Shown: positions 24,625 through 32,939 of the stretch, in pieces
Layout of the letters: the number at the start of each line of letters is the position of its first letter
Numbering within the stretch: position 1 is the first letter of the stretch
The notes under the pieces: generated by a model
Seen by the model: the letters and a program-made list of their open reading frames with translations, nothing else
The model's database searches: none
Told to the model about the DNA's origin: nothing
DNA from: Paludibacteraceae bacterium
Lineage (GTDB): Bacteria > Bacteroidota > Bacteroidia > Bacteroidales > Paludibacteraceae
Reading direction: 5' to 3'
Length of the DNA: 33,078 nt
Assembly (NCBI GenBank): GCA_017461505.1
Contig: JAFTXV010000004.1
Location: 77,490 to 110,567, forward strand
Program-made: the position numbers and the translations under genes

Positions 24625-26352
24625 ATGATTAATTTTAACATTGAGGTAGCTTCAGAGAAGCACATACCTTATGTCGCAGAGATTCTTCATACCATTGAAG
24701 AAGCAGCTAAGGACCGCGGTACGGGTATCGCCAAACGTAATCCAGAGTATGTGGCGCAGAAGATGCGTGAGGGCAAAGCAGTTATCGCTATGGATGGCGA
24801 TAAGTTTGCTGGTTTTAGTTATGTAGAGTGCTGGGATCACGGACACTTCGTGGCTAACTCTGGACTAATCGTAAAGCCAGAATATCGTCATATGGGACTC
24901 GCTAAGCAAATCAAGACACGCATTGTAGCACTCTCACAAGAGTTGTTTCCTAATGCCAAGATATTCTCCCTCACCACAGGTGCTGCCGTGATGAAGATGA
25001 ATACCGAATTGGGGTTCAAGCCAGTGACCTTCCAAGATTTGACATCTGATCCTAAATTCTGGAAGGGTTGTGAGAGTTGTGTGAACTACGATGTGCTCTG
25101 CCGCAATAATTTCGAGCGCTGCCTATGTACTGGTCTATTGTTTGAGCCTCCTCACAAAAAACGTGTGGTAGTAGCTTACAGCGGCGGTTTGGACACCTCT
25201 TATACCGTAATGTACTTGGCTAAAGAATTAGGTTACGAGGTACATGCCGTATGTGCGAATACCGGTGGTTTCAGTGCGGAGCAATTGCGCCAAAACGAGG
25301 AGAATGCATACAAACTCGGCGCTGTGCGTTATGAGACTCTCGATGTACAACAAGAATACTACGACAAGAGCATCCGCTATATGGTCTATGGCAATGTGCT
25401 CCGCAATGGTACTTATCCAATTTCTGTATCCTCTGAGCGAATTTTCCAAGCATTAGCAATCGCTCGTTATGCCCGCGAAGTGGAGGCAGACGCTATTGCA
25501 CACGGCTCGACTGGTGCCGGCAACGACCAAGTGCGCTTTGACATGACCTTCCTCGTAGCCGCTCCTGGCGTGGAGATCATTACCTTGACTCGTGACAAAG
25601 CCCTCACCCGTCAAGAGGAGATCGATTATCTCAATGAGCACGGCTTTGCAGCAGACTTCGAGAAACTCAAATACTCCTACAACGTAGGGCTCTGGGGAAC
25701 CAGTATCTGCGGTGGCGAGATATTGGATAGCAAACAAGGATTGCCAGAAACCGCATACCTTAAACAAGTCACCAAGGACGGCGAAGAGGATATCGTGCTC
25801 GAGTTTAAGAACGGCGAGTTAGTGGGTGTGAACGGACAAACCTACGAGGATGGCGTAAAAGCTATTCAAGCGGTTGAAGAAATTGCAGCGCCATACGGCA
25901 TTGGTCGTGATATGCACGTGGGTGATACCATCATCGGTATCAAAGGCCGTGTAGGCTTTGAGGCTGCCGCACCTATGCTCATCATCTCAGCACACAAGTT
26001 CCTTGAGAAATTCACTCTCTCCAAGTGGCAACAATACTGGAAAGACCAAGTGGCTAACTGGTACGGTATGTTCCTCCACGAGAGTCAATACATGGAGCCT
26101 GTGATGCGTGACATCGAGGCGATGCTAGAGTCTAGCCAACGCAATGTGAACGGCAAAGTCACCATGCACCTACGTCCATACATGTTCGAGACCGTAGGCG
26201 TGGATAGCAAAGACGACCTCGTAAAAACCAAACTCGGCGAGTACGGCGAGATGCAAAAGGGTTGGACATCCGAAGAAGCCAAAGGCTTTATCAAAGTTCT
26301 GTCAACCCCTCTCCGTGTATATTACGCTAACCACGACGACGAAACATTATGA
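24625..26352 (+). CDS. argG: Fusion of a GNAT N-acyltransferase and argininosuccinate synthase
   Basis: One uninterrupted 575-residue frame with two enzymes. Residues 1-about 140 are a GNAT acyltransferase with the acyl-CoA loop RHMGLAKQIKTR (88 onward), probably the first step, acylation of glutamate. A cysteine-rich linker follows: Cys149, 152, 159, 166 and 168 (CESC...C...CLC), which could bind a metal. Argininosuccinate synthase covers about 179-575: the ATP loop SGGLDTS (186-192), GTYPISVSSER, HGSTGAGNDQVRFD, CGGEILDSKQGLPE and HESQYMEPVMRD. It joins citrulline and aspartate with ATP. In Bacteroides these are, as I recall, two neighbouring genes. Start chosen at MINFNIEVAS, 70 bases after the promoter; the frame from 24565 adds unrelated residues. 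It overlaps argC by ATGA. Confidence 0.92.
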   Translation: MINFNIEVASEKHIPYVAEILHTIEEAAKDRGTGIAKRNPEYVAQKMREGKAVIAMDGDKFAGFSYVECWDHGHFVANSGLIVKPEYRHMGLAKQIKTRIVALSQELFPNAKIFSLTTGAAVMKMNTELGFKPVTFQDLTSDPKFWKGCESCVNYDVLCRNNFERCLCTGLLFEPPHKKRVVVAYSGGLDTSYTVMYLAKELGYEVHAVCANTGGFSAEQLRQNEENAYKLGAVRYETLDVQQEYYDKSIRYMVYGNVLRNGTYPISVSSERIFQALAIARYAREVEADAIAHGSTGAGNDQVRFDMTFLVAAPGVEIITLTRDKALTRQEEIDYLNEHGFAADFEKLKYSYNVGLWGTSICGGEILDSKQGLPETAYLKQVTKDGEEDIVLEFKNGELVGVNGQTYEDGVKAIQAVEEIAAPYGIGRDMHVGDTIIGIKGRVGFEAAAPMLIISAHKFLEKFTLSKWQQYWKDQVANWYGMFLHESQYMEPVMRDIEAMLESSQRNVNGKVTMHLRPYMFETVGVDSKDDLVKTKLGEYGEMQKGWTSEEAKGFIKVLSTPLRVYYANHDDETL

Positions 26353-27281
26353 TTCGAGTAGGTATCATTGGCGCAGCGGGCTATACAGCAGGCGAACTCA
26401 TCCGCCTTTTGGTCAACCACCCAGAGGTGGAGATCACTTTCGCGCACTCCACCAGCAATGCGGGTCAACCTTTCCATGCCGTACATACCGGTTTGATTGG
26501 TGATACCGAGCAATGCTTCTCCGACACATACGATCTGAACGCCATCGATGTGCTTTTCCTCTGTTCTGGTCATGGCAAGAGTACCGCTTTTTGGGCAGAA
26601 AACGAATGTCCTGAAGGATTGAGAATCATCGACCTCGCACAAGACTATCGCGACGAACACGACGGCTATGTATATGGTTTGCCAGAACTTCAACGTGAGA
26701 AGATTTGCGCTTGCACCAAACTCGCCAACCCTGGTTGTTTCGCTACGGCGATTCAATTGGCATTGCTGCCAATGATTGGCAAGACCACTGAAGCCAGCGT
26801 AACTGCTATCACAGGTTCTACGGGTACAGGACAAAAGCCAACGGCTACTACTCACTTCTCTTGGCGCAACGATAATATGTCTGTCTATAAGGCCTTTACA
26901 CACCAACATCTATTGGAGATAGGTCGTAATACGGGCATGAAAGTAGAGTTTATCCCTATGCGTGGCGACTTCTCACGCGGTATCATCGCCGCTGTGACTA
27001 TGCCATTCGATGGCACAGAAGAAGAGGCATACGAACTCTATCGCCAATACTACAAGGATGCCGCCTTTACCCATGTTATCAACCGCGAAGTCAACCTTAA
27101 GGATGTGGTCAATACCAACAAGTGCGTACTGCAAACTCAGGTACACGAAGGACGCCTTTTGGTAACTTCCGTAATTGATAACCTACTCAAAGGCGCCAGC
27201 GGTCAAGCGCTACAAAACATGAACCTCATGTTCGGCTTAGACGAAAAAATGGGTTTGAATCTAAAAGCATTAGCATTTTAA
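26349..27281 (+). CDS. argC: N-acyl-gamma-glutamyl-phosphate reductase
   Basis: A 310-residue enzyme that reduces the acylglutamyl phosphate to the semialdehyde with NADPH. The dinucleotide loop is VGIIGAAGYTAGELIRLL at the N-terminus; the catalytic cysteine is Cys130 in ANPGCFATA; TGSTGTGQKPTATTHFSWR and HRHQ-like FTHQHLLEIG, then PMRGDFSRGI, are family motifs. It is the short form (about 310 rather than 340-350). Its start overlaps the argG stop and argD starts 2 bases after its end. Whether the acyl group is acetyl or succinyl cannot be told from ArgC. Confidence 0.94.
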   Translation: MIRVGIIGAAGYTAGELIRLLVNHPEVEITFAHSTSNAGQPFHAVHTGLIGDTEQCFSDTYDLNAIDVLFLCSGHGKSTAFWAENECPEGLRIIDLAQDYRDEHDGYVYGLPELQREKICACTKLANPGCFATAIQLALLPMIGKTTEASVTAITGSTGTGQKPTATTHFSWRNDNMSVYKAFTHQHLLEIGRNTGMKVEFIPMRGDFSRGIIAAVTMPFDGTEEEAYELYRQYYKDAAFTHVINREVNLKDVVNTNKCVLQTQVHEGRLLVTSVIDNLLKGASGQALQNMNLMFGLDEKMGLNLKALAF

Positions 27282-27283
27282 TT

Positions 27284-28405
27284 ATGAAACTATTCGACGT
27301 ATATTCACTCTTTGATGTGACGCCAGTCAAGGCAGAGGGCTGTCGCATCTGGGACGACAAGGAGCAAGAGTACCTTGACCTCTATGGTGGCCATGCGGTC
27401 ATCAGCATCGGTCATACCCACCCACACTATGTGGAGGTGCTAACTGACCAGCTTAACAAAATTGGCTTCTACTCCAACTCCGTTCAAAACCCACTTCAGG
27501 AGCAATTGGCTGAGCGTTTAAGCAAAGTCTGCGGCTACGAGGATTACACTCTTTTTCTCGATAACTCAGGCGCAGAGAGCAATGAGAACGCTCTCAAGTT
27601 GGCTTCTTTCCATACAGGCAAGAGCCGTGTGATTGCTTTTCATCGCAGTTTCCACGGTCGCACCAGCGGTGCGGTAGCCGTGACCGATAATCCCAAGATT
27701 CAAGCTCCATTCAACCAATGTCACCCTGTGACTTTCCTTGACCTCAATGACGTCGAAGCAGTAGAGGCGGAACTCCAGAAAGGCGATGTAGCAGCAGTCA
27801 TTATCGAGGGCATCCAAGGTTGTGGCGGCATCCATGTGCCAACGACCGAGTTTATGCAGTCGCTTCGCCAGTTCACCGAGCAATACGGTGCGGTGCTTAT
27901 CCTCGACGAGATCCAGAGTGGCTATGGTCGTACGGGTAAGTTCTTTGCCCACCAATGGTATGGCATCCGTCCTGATATTATCACTATGGCAAAGGGCATG
28001 GCGAACGGTTTCCCATGCGGCGGTATATTGATTGCTCCTATGTTCCAAGCCACGAAAGGCATGTTGGGTACCACCTTTGGTGGTAACTATCTGGCTATGG
28101 CAGCTGCGTTGGCTGTGCTGGATGTGATGGAGCAAGAGAACTTGGTAGAAAACGCCCACCAAGTTGGTGAATACATCCTTGCTAACTTGCCCAAGAGCGA
28201 TAAGATCAAAGAGGTGCGTGGCCGTGGTATGATGATTGGCATTGAATTTTACGACAGTGTAGCTCCTATCCGCCAGGCCTTGTTGAAAGATTACCATATC
28301 TTCACCGGCGTCGCTGGCACGAATATGGTGCGTATCCTTGCGCCACTGTGCTTGACCCAAGAGCAAGCCGACCGATTTATTAATGCACTAAAAGAAATTT
28401 TATGA
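27284..28405 (+). CDS. argD: N-acylornithine aminotransferase
   Basis: A 373-residue class III PLP aminotransferase converting N-acylglutamate semialdehyde to N-acylornithine. Visible are GGHAVISIGHTHP, the FLDNSGAESNENALKLA phosphate-binding segment, FHGRTSGAVAVT, ILDEIQSGYGRTG with the ring-binding Asp, and the PLP lysine Lys237 in TMAKGMANGFPCGG. Length is normal for ArgD. Its last bases overlap the argF' start (ATGA), so translation is coupled. Confidence 0.93.
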   Translation: MKLFDVYSLFDVTPVKAEGCRIWDDKEQEYLDLYGGHAVISIGHTHPHYVEVLTDQLNKIGFYSNSVQNPLQEQLAERLSKVCGYEDYTLFLDNSGAESNENALKLASFHTGKSRVIAFHRSFHGRTSGAVAVTDNPKIQAPFNQCHPVTFLDLNDVEAVEAELQKGDVAAVIIEGIQGCGGIHVPTTEFMQSLRQFTEQYGAVLILDEIQSGYGRTGKFFAHQWYGIRPDIITMAKGMANGFPCGGILIAPMFQATKGMLGTTFGGNYLAMAAALAVLDVMEQENLVENAHQVGEYILANLPKSDKIKEVRGRGMMIGIEFYDSVAPIRQALLKDYHIFTGVAGTNMVRILAPLCLTQEQADRFINALKEIL

Positions 28406-29367
28406 AATCATTCTTTCATGTACAAGATATAGGCGACCTGAACTTCGCACTCGAGGAAGCTCGCCAAGTGAAAGCCAATCCCTATGCGTGGAAGCATTTG
28501 GGCGAGAACAAGACCATCATGCTCGTGTTCTTTAACTCGTCGCTTCGCACTCGTCTCTCCTCACAAAAAGCAGCGCTCAACCTCGGCATGTCGCCTATCG
28601 TGCTCAATATCGGGCAAGATAGTTGGCAACTCGAAACCGAGCTTGGCGTCATCATGGACGGCACCAAGAGCGAGCACTTGCGCGAAGCTATCCCTGTGAT
28701 GGCAAGCTATTGCGACATCATCGGTGTGCGCTCGTTTGCAGGACTTACCGACCGCGAGTTTGACTACCAAGAGACTATCCTCCAGCAGTTCGTTCAGTAT
28801 GCTGGCAAGCCTGTTATCTCTTTGGAATCGGCTACTGTACACCCATGTCAGGCGTTCGCCGATCTCATTACAATCGACGAATACAAAGAAACTAAACGTC
28901 CAAAAGTGGTTCTTACCTGGGCACCACACCCTAAAGCATTGCCACAAGCAGTGCCTAACTCCTTCGCAGAGTGGATGAACGCCGCCGATGTGGACTTTGT
29001 TATCACCCATCCTAAGGGCTATGAACTCGATCCACGCTTTGCAGGTAATGCTCGTGTAGAGTACGACCAGATGAAAGCCCTTGAAGGCGCAGACTTCGTC
29101 TATGCCAAGAACTGGTCATGTCCTGGTGTGACCGAACCAGAGAACTATGGTAAGATTCTCTGCAACGACAGCAGTTGGATGGTAGATGAAGCACATATGG
29201 CAGTAACCAATAATGCGCATTTCATGCACTGTCTTCCAGTTCGCCGCAATGTGATTGTAAGCGATGGTGTGATTGACTCGGAACGCTCTATTGTTATCCC
29301 CGAGGCAGCAAACCGTGTGACTAGTATCCAAGTCGTAATGAAACGCATGTTGGAGAGTTTGAAATGA
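28402..29367 (+). CDS. argF': N-acylornithine carbamoyltransferase (ArgF')
   Basis: A 321-residue carbamoyltransferase closely resembling the B. fragilis N-succinylornithine enzyme by recalled alignment. Carbamoyl phosphate is bound by SSLRTRLS (46-53). Other shared blocks are AALNLGM, TWAPHPKALPQAVPNSFAEWMNA, THPKGYELDPRF and HCLPVRRNVIVSD. It carbamoylates the N-acylated ornithine, so citrulline is made in blocked form. The residue that sets acyl-group choice, Pro90 in the succinyl enzyme and Glu92 in the Xanthomonas acetyl enzyme, aligns with Ser90 here (MDGTKSEHL against MDGDKPEHL), so the acyl group is uncertain. It is coupled to argD upstream and argB downstream by ATGA overlaps. Confidence 0.93.
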   Translation: MKSFFHVQDIGDLNFALEEARQVKANPYAWKHLGENKTIMLVFFNSSLRTRLSSQKAALNLGMSPIVLNIGQDSWQLETELGVIMDGTKSEHLREAIPVMASYCDIIGVRSFAGLTDREFDYQETILQQFVQYAGKPVISLESATVHPCQAFADLITIDEYKETKRPKVVLTWAPHPKALPQAVPNSFAEWMNAADVDFVITHPKGYELDPRFAGNARVEYDQMKALEGADFVYAKNWSCPGVTEPENYGKILCNDSSWMVDEAHMAVTNNAHFMHCLPVRRNVIVSDGVIDSERSIVIPEAANRVTSIQVVMKRMLESLK

Positions 29368-30155
29368 TACAAGTAATCAAAATAGGCGGTGGCGTACTGG
29401 AGAATGAAGTGCAAAGAAATGCGTTTCTACGTCAGTTCGCTGCTATAGAAAGCCCCAAAGTGTTGGTGCATGGCGGTGGTAGATTAGCTACAACTATGGC
29501 TGAACGTTTGGGTGTAGAGACACAGATGATTGATGGTCGCCGTGTGACCGATAAAGAGACACTCGATATCGTCACGATGGTGTATGGCGGACTGGTTAAC
29601 AAACAAGTGGTGGCACAACTGCAAACGATGGGTGTGAATGCAATCGGCATGACAGGCGCCGATGGAGGTTGGATGAAAGCGGTGAAGCGCCCAATTAAGA
29701 ATGGTATCGACTATGGCTATGTAGGCGATGTGACCGAGGTGAACGGAGCGCATCTGCGCACACTACTAAACAACGGATTAACTCCTGTGATTGCGCCAAT
29801 TACCTTTAGTGCCGAAGGACTATTACTCAACACCAATGCCGATACGGTAGCATCGCAAACAGCTATCGCTATGGCTGAGGCGATGAGGCGAGAAGGCGAT
29901 GAGACGAGAGGCAATGTGCAGCTGACTTTCTGCTTTGAGAAGGCAGGTGTATTGAGTAATCCTGACGACGAATCATCGCTAATTGCTCGTATTACCCCCG
30001 AAACGTACACCCAACTGAAAGCAGATGGTATTATCTCGGGCGGTATGATTCCTAAGATTGATAATGCTTTTACTGCATTGGAAAGAGGAGTCAAGAGCGT
30101 TCGCATCACCCATTCTAACCAAATACAAGGCGGCACTATTATTGAACAAGCATAA
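29364..30155 (+). CDS. argB: N-acylglutamate kinase
   Basis: A 263-residue amino acid kinase that phosphorylates N-acylglutamate. The nucleotide and phosphate-binding segments are VIKIGGGVLEN, VLVHGGGRLATTMAERLG, MIDGRRVTDKETL, IGMTGADGG, NTNADTVAS and the C-terminal DGIISGGMIPKIDNA. Length is typical. An insert-like stretch around residues 172-185 (AMRREGDETRGNVQ) enlarges a loop. The start overlaps argF' by four bases; its stop TAA shares an A with the ATG of the deacylase gene. Confidence 0.93.
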   Translation: MIQVIKIGGGVLENEVQRNAFLRQFAAIESPKVLVHGGGRLATTMAERLGVETQMIDGRRVTDKETLDIVTMVYGGLVNKQVVAQLQTMGVNAIGMTGADGGWMKAVKRPIKNGIDYGYVGDVTEVNGAHLRTLLNNGLTPVIAPITFSAEGLLLNTNADTVASQTAIAMAEAMRREGDETRGNVQLTFCFEKAGVLSNPDDESSLIARITPETYTQLKADGIISGGMIPKIDNAFTALERGVKSVRITHSNQIQGGTIIEQA

Positions 30156-31192
30156 TGGATAACAAATACATCACACTACTGCAACGCATGATTCAAACTC
30201 CCTCTATTTCAGGACAGGAGGATGCGGTATGCACTATGCTGGAGGAATGGATGAAAGCAGAGGGCATTACAGTTCATCGTGTTGGCAACAACCTCTGGGC
30301 GGAATGTGGAGAAGGGCAAGAAACAGTGCTACTCAACGCACATATTGATACGGTCAAACCATCTGCATCCTATACCCGCGATCCTTTTGGTGGAGAGTGT
30401 GATGGTAAAACAATATACGGATTAGGCGCGAACGACTGTGGCGGTAGCGTAATAGCTATGTTGGCTACTTTCCTAGATATTTATCGTCAACCTATCGCAG
30501 GCAAACGCATTGTGCTCACCCTAACTGCCGAGGAAGAAAACAGCGGCAGACAGGGCATTGAGTTATTGTTGCCTGAGATAGGTCATGTAGATTATGCCAT
30601 CGTGGGCGAACCTACCTCACTGGAGATGGCAGTAGCCGAACGCGGACTGATGGTGCTGGACGGCGAAGCGAAAGGCAAAGCGGGTCATGCCGCACGCGAA
30701 GAAGGTGTGAATGCGCTATACATTGCGCTGGATGATATACAAACTTTGCGCAATTACGAGTTCGAGAAGGTGTCGCCATTCTTGGGAACAGTGAAGATGA
30801 CCACTACAATGATTCAAGCGGGTACACAACATAATGTCGTGCCCGATACATGTAAGTTTGTTGTGGATATTCGCTCCAATGGATTGTACTCCAATGAGGA
30901 AATACATGCTCTATTGCAACCAATGGTGCAATCAACACTGACCCCACGCTCTACACGACTCAATGCCACATCAACTCCCATTGAAACTGCTATCGTGCAA
31001 CGTGCAAAAGCATTGGGAATACCGCTTTATGGTTCACCTACGCTGAGCAATATGGCATTGCTATCTTGCCCAAAAGTAAAATTCGGACCAGGTGACTCCG
31101 CCCGCTCGCATACGGCTGATGAATATATCCATATCCATGAAATAGAGCAGGCTATCACATTACTGAAAAAACTCCTAATTCAAAATTCATAA
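30155..31192 (+). CDS. argE: M20 family deacylase, N-acylcitrulline/N-acylornithine (ArgE-like)
   Basis: A 345-residue dinuclear zinc hydrolase. Metal and catalytic residues are His63 and Asp65 (NAHIDTVKP), Asp94 (GANDCGG), Glu126-127 (LTAEEENSG), the Glu of VGEPTS and the His of DSARSHTADEYI. In this pathway the free amino acid is needed only after carbamoylation, so it most likely removes the acyl group from N-acylcitrulline, delivering citrulline to ArgG; the substrate is inferred from the presence of argF'. The symbol is used in the broad sense. The last codons LLIQNS and the gap behind them are made of AATTCAAAATTCAT repeats, so the C-terminus may have been set by the repeat. Confidence 0.87.
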   Translation: MDNKYITLLQRMIQTPSISGQEDAVCTMLEEWMKAEGITVHRVGNNLWAECGEGQETVLLNAHIDTVKPSASYTRDPFGGECDGKTIYGLGANDCGGSVIAMLATFLDIYRQPIAGKRIVLTLTAEEENSGRQGIELLLPEIGHVDYAIVGEPTSLEMAVAERGLMVLDGEAKGKAGHAAREEGVNALYIALDDIQTLRNYEFEKVSPFLGTVKMTTTMIQAGTQHNVVPDTCKFVVDIRSNGLYSNEEIHALLQPMVQSTLTPRSTRLNATSTPIETAIVQRAKALGIPLYGSPTLSNMALLSCPKVKFGPGDSARSHTADEYIHIHEIEQAITLLKKLLIQNS

Positions 31193-31202
31193 TTCAAAAT
31201 TA
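31178..31202. repeat. ATTCAAAATTCATA repeat across the end of argE
   Basis: Two copies of AATTCAAAATT joined by CATA span the stop codon and the gap to argH. Confidence 0.7.
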
Positions 31203-31205
31203 TAC

Positions 31206-32555
31206 ATGAAACTTTGGGATAAAGGTTACCAGATTGACAACGCAATAGAGCGTTTTACCGTAGGCAAAGACAAAGAATTGGACTTATTACTTGCTACGCA
31301 TGATATATTAGGTACCATGGCACATGTGACTATGCTGGAGCATGTGGGTTTGCTATCCAAAGAGGATTTAGATGCTCTCTTGCCTGCCCTGCGCGAATTA
31401 TACAAGGAGGCTGAGGTTGGTAACTTCGTCATTGAAGAAGGCATTGAAGATGTACACTCGCAAGTGGAACTGATGCTCACTCGCCAATTGGGCGAAGTAG
31501 GCAAAAAAGTGCATACAGGTCGCTCACGCAATGACCAAGTGCTGGTGGACCTCAAACTCTTTACCCGTGCGGAGATCGAGAAAACTATTGGATTGGTAGA
31601 GCAACTTTTCCACACTCTGCAAAAGCGTAGCGAAGAAGGCAAATCACTCCTTATGCCTGGCTACACCCACCTGCAAGTAGCTATGCCGTCATCTTTCGGA
31701 TTATGGTTAGGTGCTTATGCAGAGGCACTTACAGACGATATGCGTCTATTGGTAGCTGCCTTTGAGCAAGCGAACCTAAATCCACTAGGCTCAGCTGCTG
31801 GCTATGGTTCGTCCGCGCCGCTCGATCGCACGATGACTACACAATTGCTGGGTTTTGCTGATTTGGATTATAATGCTATCTATGCGCAAATGAATCGCGG
31901 ACGTATGGAGCGCACTGTGGCTTTTGCCTATTCATCCATAGCAGAGACTATTGGACGTTTGGCAATGGACTGTTGTATGTTCAATTCGCAGAATTTCGGA
32001 TTTATCAAACTGCCAGACACGATGACCACAGGTTCGAGCATCATGCCACATAAGAAGAACCCTGATGTGTTTGAATTAATCCGTGCGCATGCCAATCGTA
32101 TTTGCGCATTGCCTGACACGATTCGTCATATAACGACTAATCTGCCCGTAGGCTATTTCCGTGATATGCAACTGATTAAGGAAGTCTATTTCCCTCTCTT
32201 TGATCAACTCAATAACTTGCTGGAGATCACCAACTACGCCGTAGAGAATATGGAGATGAAAGCCGACATCATGTCCAATCCGCTATATGCACCTGCGTTC
32301 TCGGTAGAGGAAGTGAACCGCCGTGCAACGATTGGCATACCATTCCGCGATGCATACCGACAAGTGGCAGATGAGATTACCAATGGCACTTTCAAGCACG
32401 AAGCAACAGTAGAGGAGACATTAGCGCATTACACCCACGAGGGATCAATAGGTAACTTATGCAACGATAAGATCAAAGAAAAGATGGATAAACTTGTACA
32501 ATCGCTACCTTTAAGTTCGATTTTCCAAGCTATCAATCAACTACTCAATCGTTAA
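31206..32555 (+). CDS. argH: Argininosuccinate lyase
   Basis: A 449-residue member of the fumarase/aspartase superfamily that splits argininosuccinate into arginine and fumarate. Seen are DVHSQVELMLTRQLGEVGKK, HTGRSRNDQVLVDLKLF, MPGYTHLQVAMP with the catalytic region, NPLGSAAGYGSSAPLDR, and the mobile-loop signature GSSIMPHKKNPDVFELIR with the catalytic serine near residue 278. Last gene of the operon, 13 bases after the deacylase, closed by a strong terminator. Confidence 0.96.
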   Translation: MKLWDKGYQIDNAIERFTVGKDKELDLLLATHDILGTMAHVTMLEHVGLLSKEDLDALLPALRELYKEAEVGNFVIEEGIEDVHSQVELMLTRQLGEVGKKVHTGRSRNDQVLVDLKLFTRAEIEKTIGLVEQLFHTLQKRSEEGKSLLMPGYTHLQVAMPSSFGLWLGAYAEALTDDMRLLVAAFEQANLNPLGSAAGYGSSAPLDRTMTTQLLGFADLDYNAIYAQMNRGRMERTVAFAYSSIAETIGRLAMDCCMFNSQNFGFIKLPDTMTTGSSIMPHKKNPDVFELIRAHANRICALPDTIRHITTNLPVGYFRDMQLIKEVYFPLFDQLNNLLEITNYAVENMEMKADIMSNPLYAPAFSVEEVNRRATIGIPFRDAYRQVADEITNGTFKHEATVEETLAHYTHEGSIGNLCNDKIKEKMDKLVQSLPLSSIFQAINQLLNR

Positions 32556-32577
32556 ATATATCTATTAGACAGAAGAT

Positions 32578-32611
32578 GAGGTATGTCAAGATTTGATATA
32601 CCTCTTTTTTT
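32578..32611 (+). terminator. Terminator of the arginine operon
   Basis: GAGGTATGTCAA-GAT-TTGATATACCTC is a 12-base stem with one G-U pair, followed by T7. Confidence 0.92.
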
Positions 32612-32653
32612 GCATTTCTTCAATGAAGAACAGTAGCATCAGCATATAAACAA

Positions 32654-32684
32654 AGAACCCCTCATCTTGTAGATGAAGGGTTCT
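32654..32684 (-). terminator. Terminator-like hairpin downstream of 5S rRNA
   Basis: On the minus strand AGAACCCTTCATCT-ACA-AGATGAGGGGTTCT forms a 14-base stem with one G-U pair, followed by TTTGTTT. It lies just past the 5S gene, so it probably ends the rRNA operon. Confidence 0.8.
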
Positions 32685-32687
32685 GAA

Positions 32688-32796
32688 AATGGCGGCTACC
32701 TACTCTCCCACAAACGCAGTACCATCGGCGTTGCTGAGCTTAACGACCCTGTTCGGAATGGGAAGGGGTGGGACCTCAGCGCTATAACCACCTAAA
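32688..32796 (-). rRNA. rrf: 5S ribosomal RNA
   Basis: The reverse complement starts TTTAGGTGGTTATAGCGCTG and contains CCCATTCCGAACAGGGTCGT, GCCGATGGTACTGC and GTGGGAGAGTAGG, the conserved 5S blocks, with complementary ends (GGTGGTTA / TAGCCGCC). Exact ends are estimated to within a few bases. Confidence 0.93.
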
Positions 32797-32939
32797 TATT
32801 TTATAGTTAATAATTAATAGTTAATAATTAATATTTCCTATCAACATCAACTCAGGGGTTGACATATTGACTGTAGAAGCTTAGAGCAATAACCCTAAGT
32901 TCAAGTTTTTTTTAGTTGTTTGAGAAAATTCTCTTTTTA
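32797..32939 (-). other. 23S-5S spacer
   Basis: AT-rich spacer without a tRNA. Near the 5S gene (32801-32834) it contains TTAATAATTAATAGTTAATA repeats of the type seen in other gaps. The 23S-proximal side has a T8 run and CTCTTTTTAGAAAAAGA, part of the processing stem. Confidence 0.7.

Noticed and set aside
27566-28366. Long open frame of 266 codons antisense to argD
   Set aside because: It is a shadow of argD; its translation is low-quality and matches no family, while argD has all its motifs.
32797-32939. tRNA in the rRNA spacer
   Set aside because: No cloverleaf or GGTTCGA-type T loop is visible on either strand; the spacer is AT repeats and processing stems. No tRNA was seen elsewhere in the window either.
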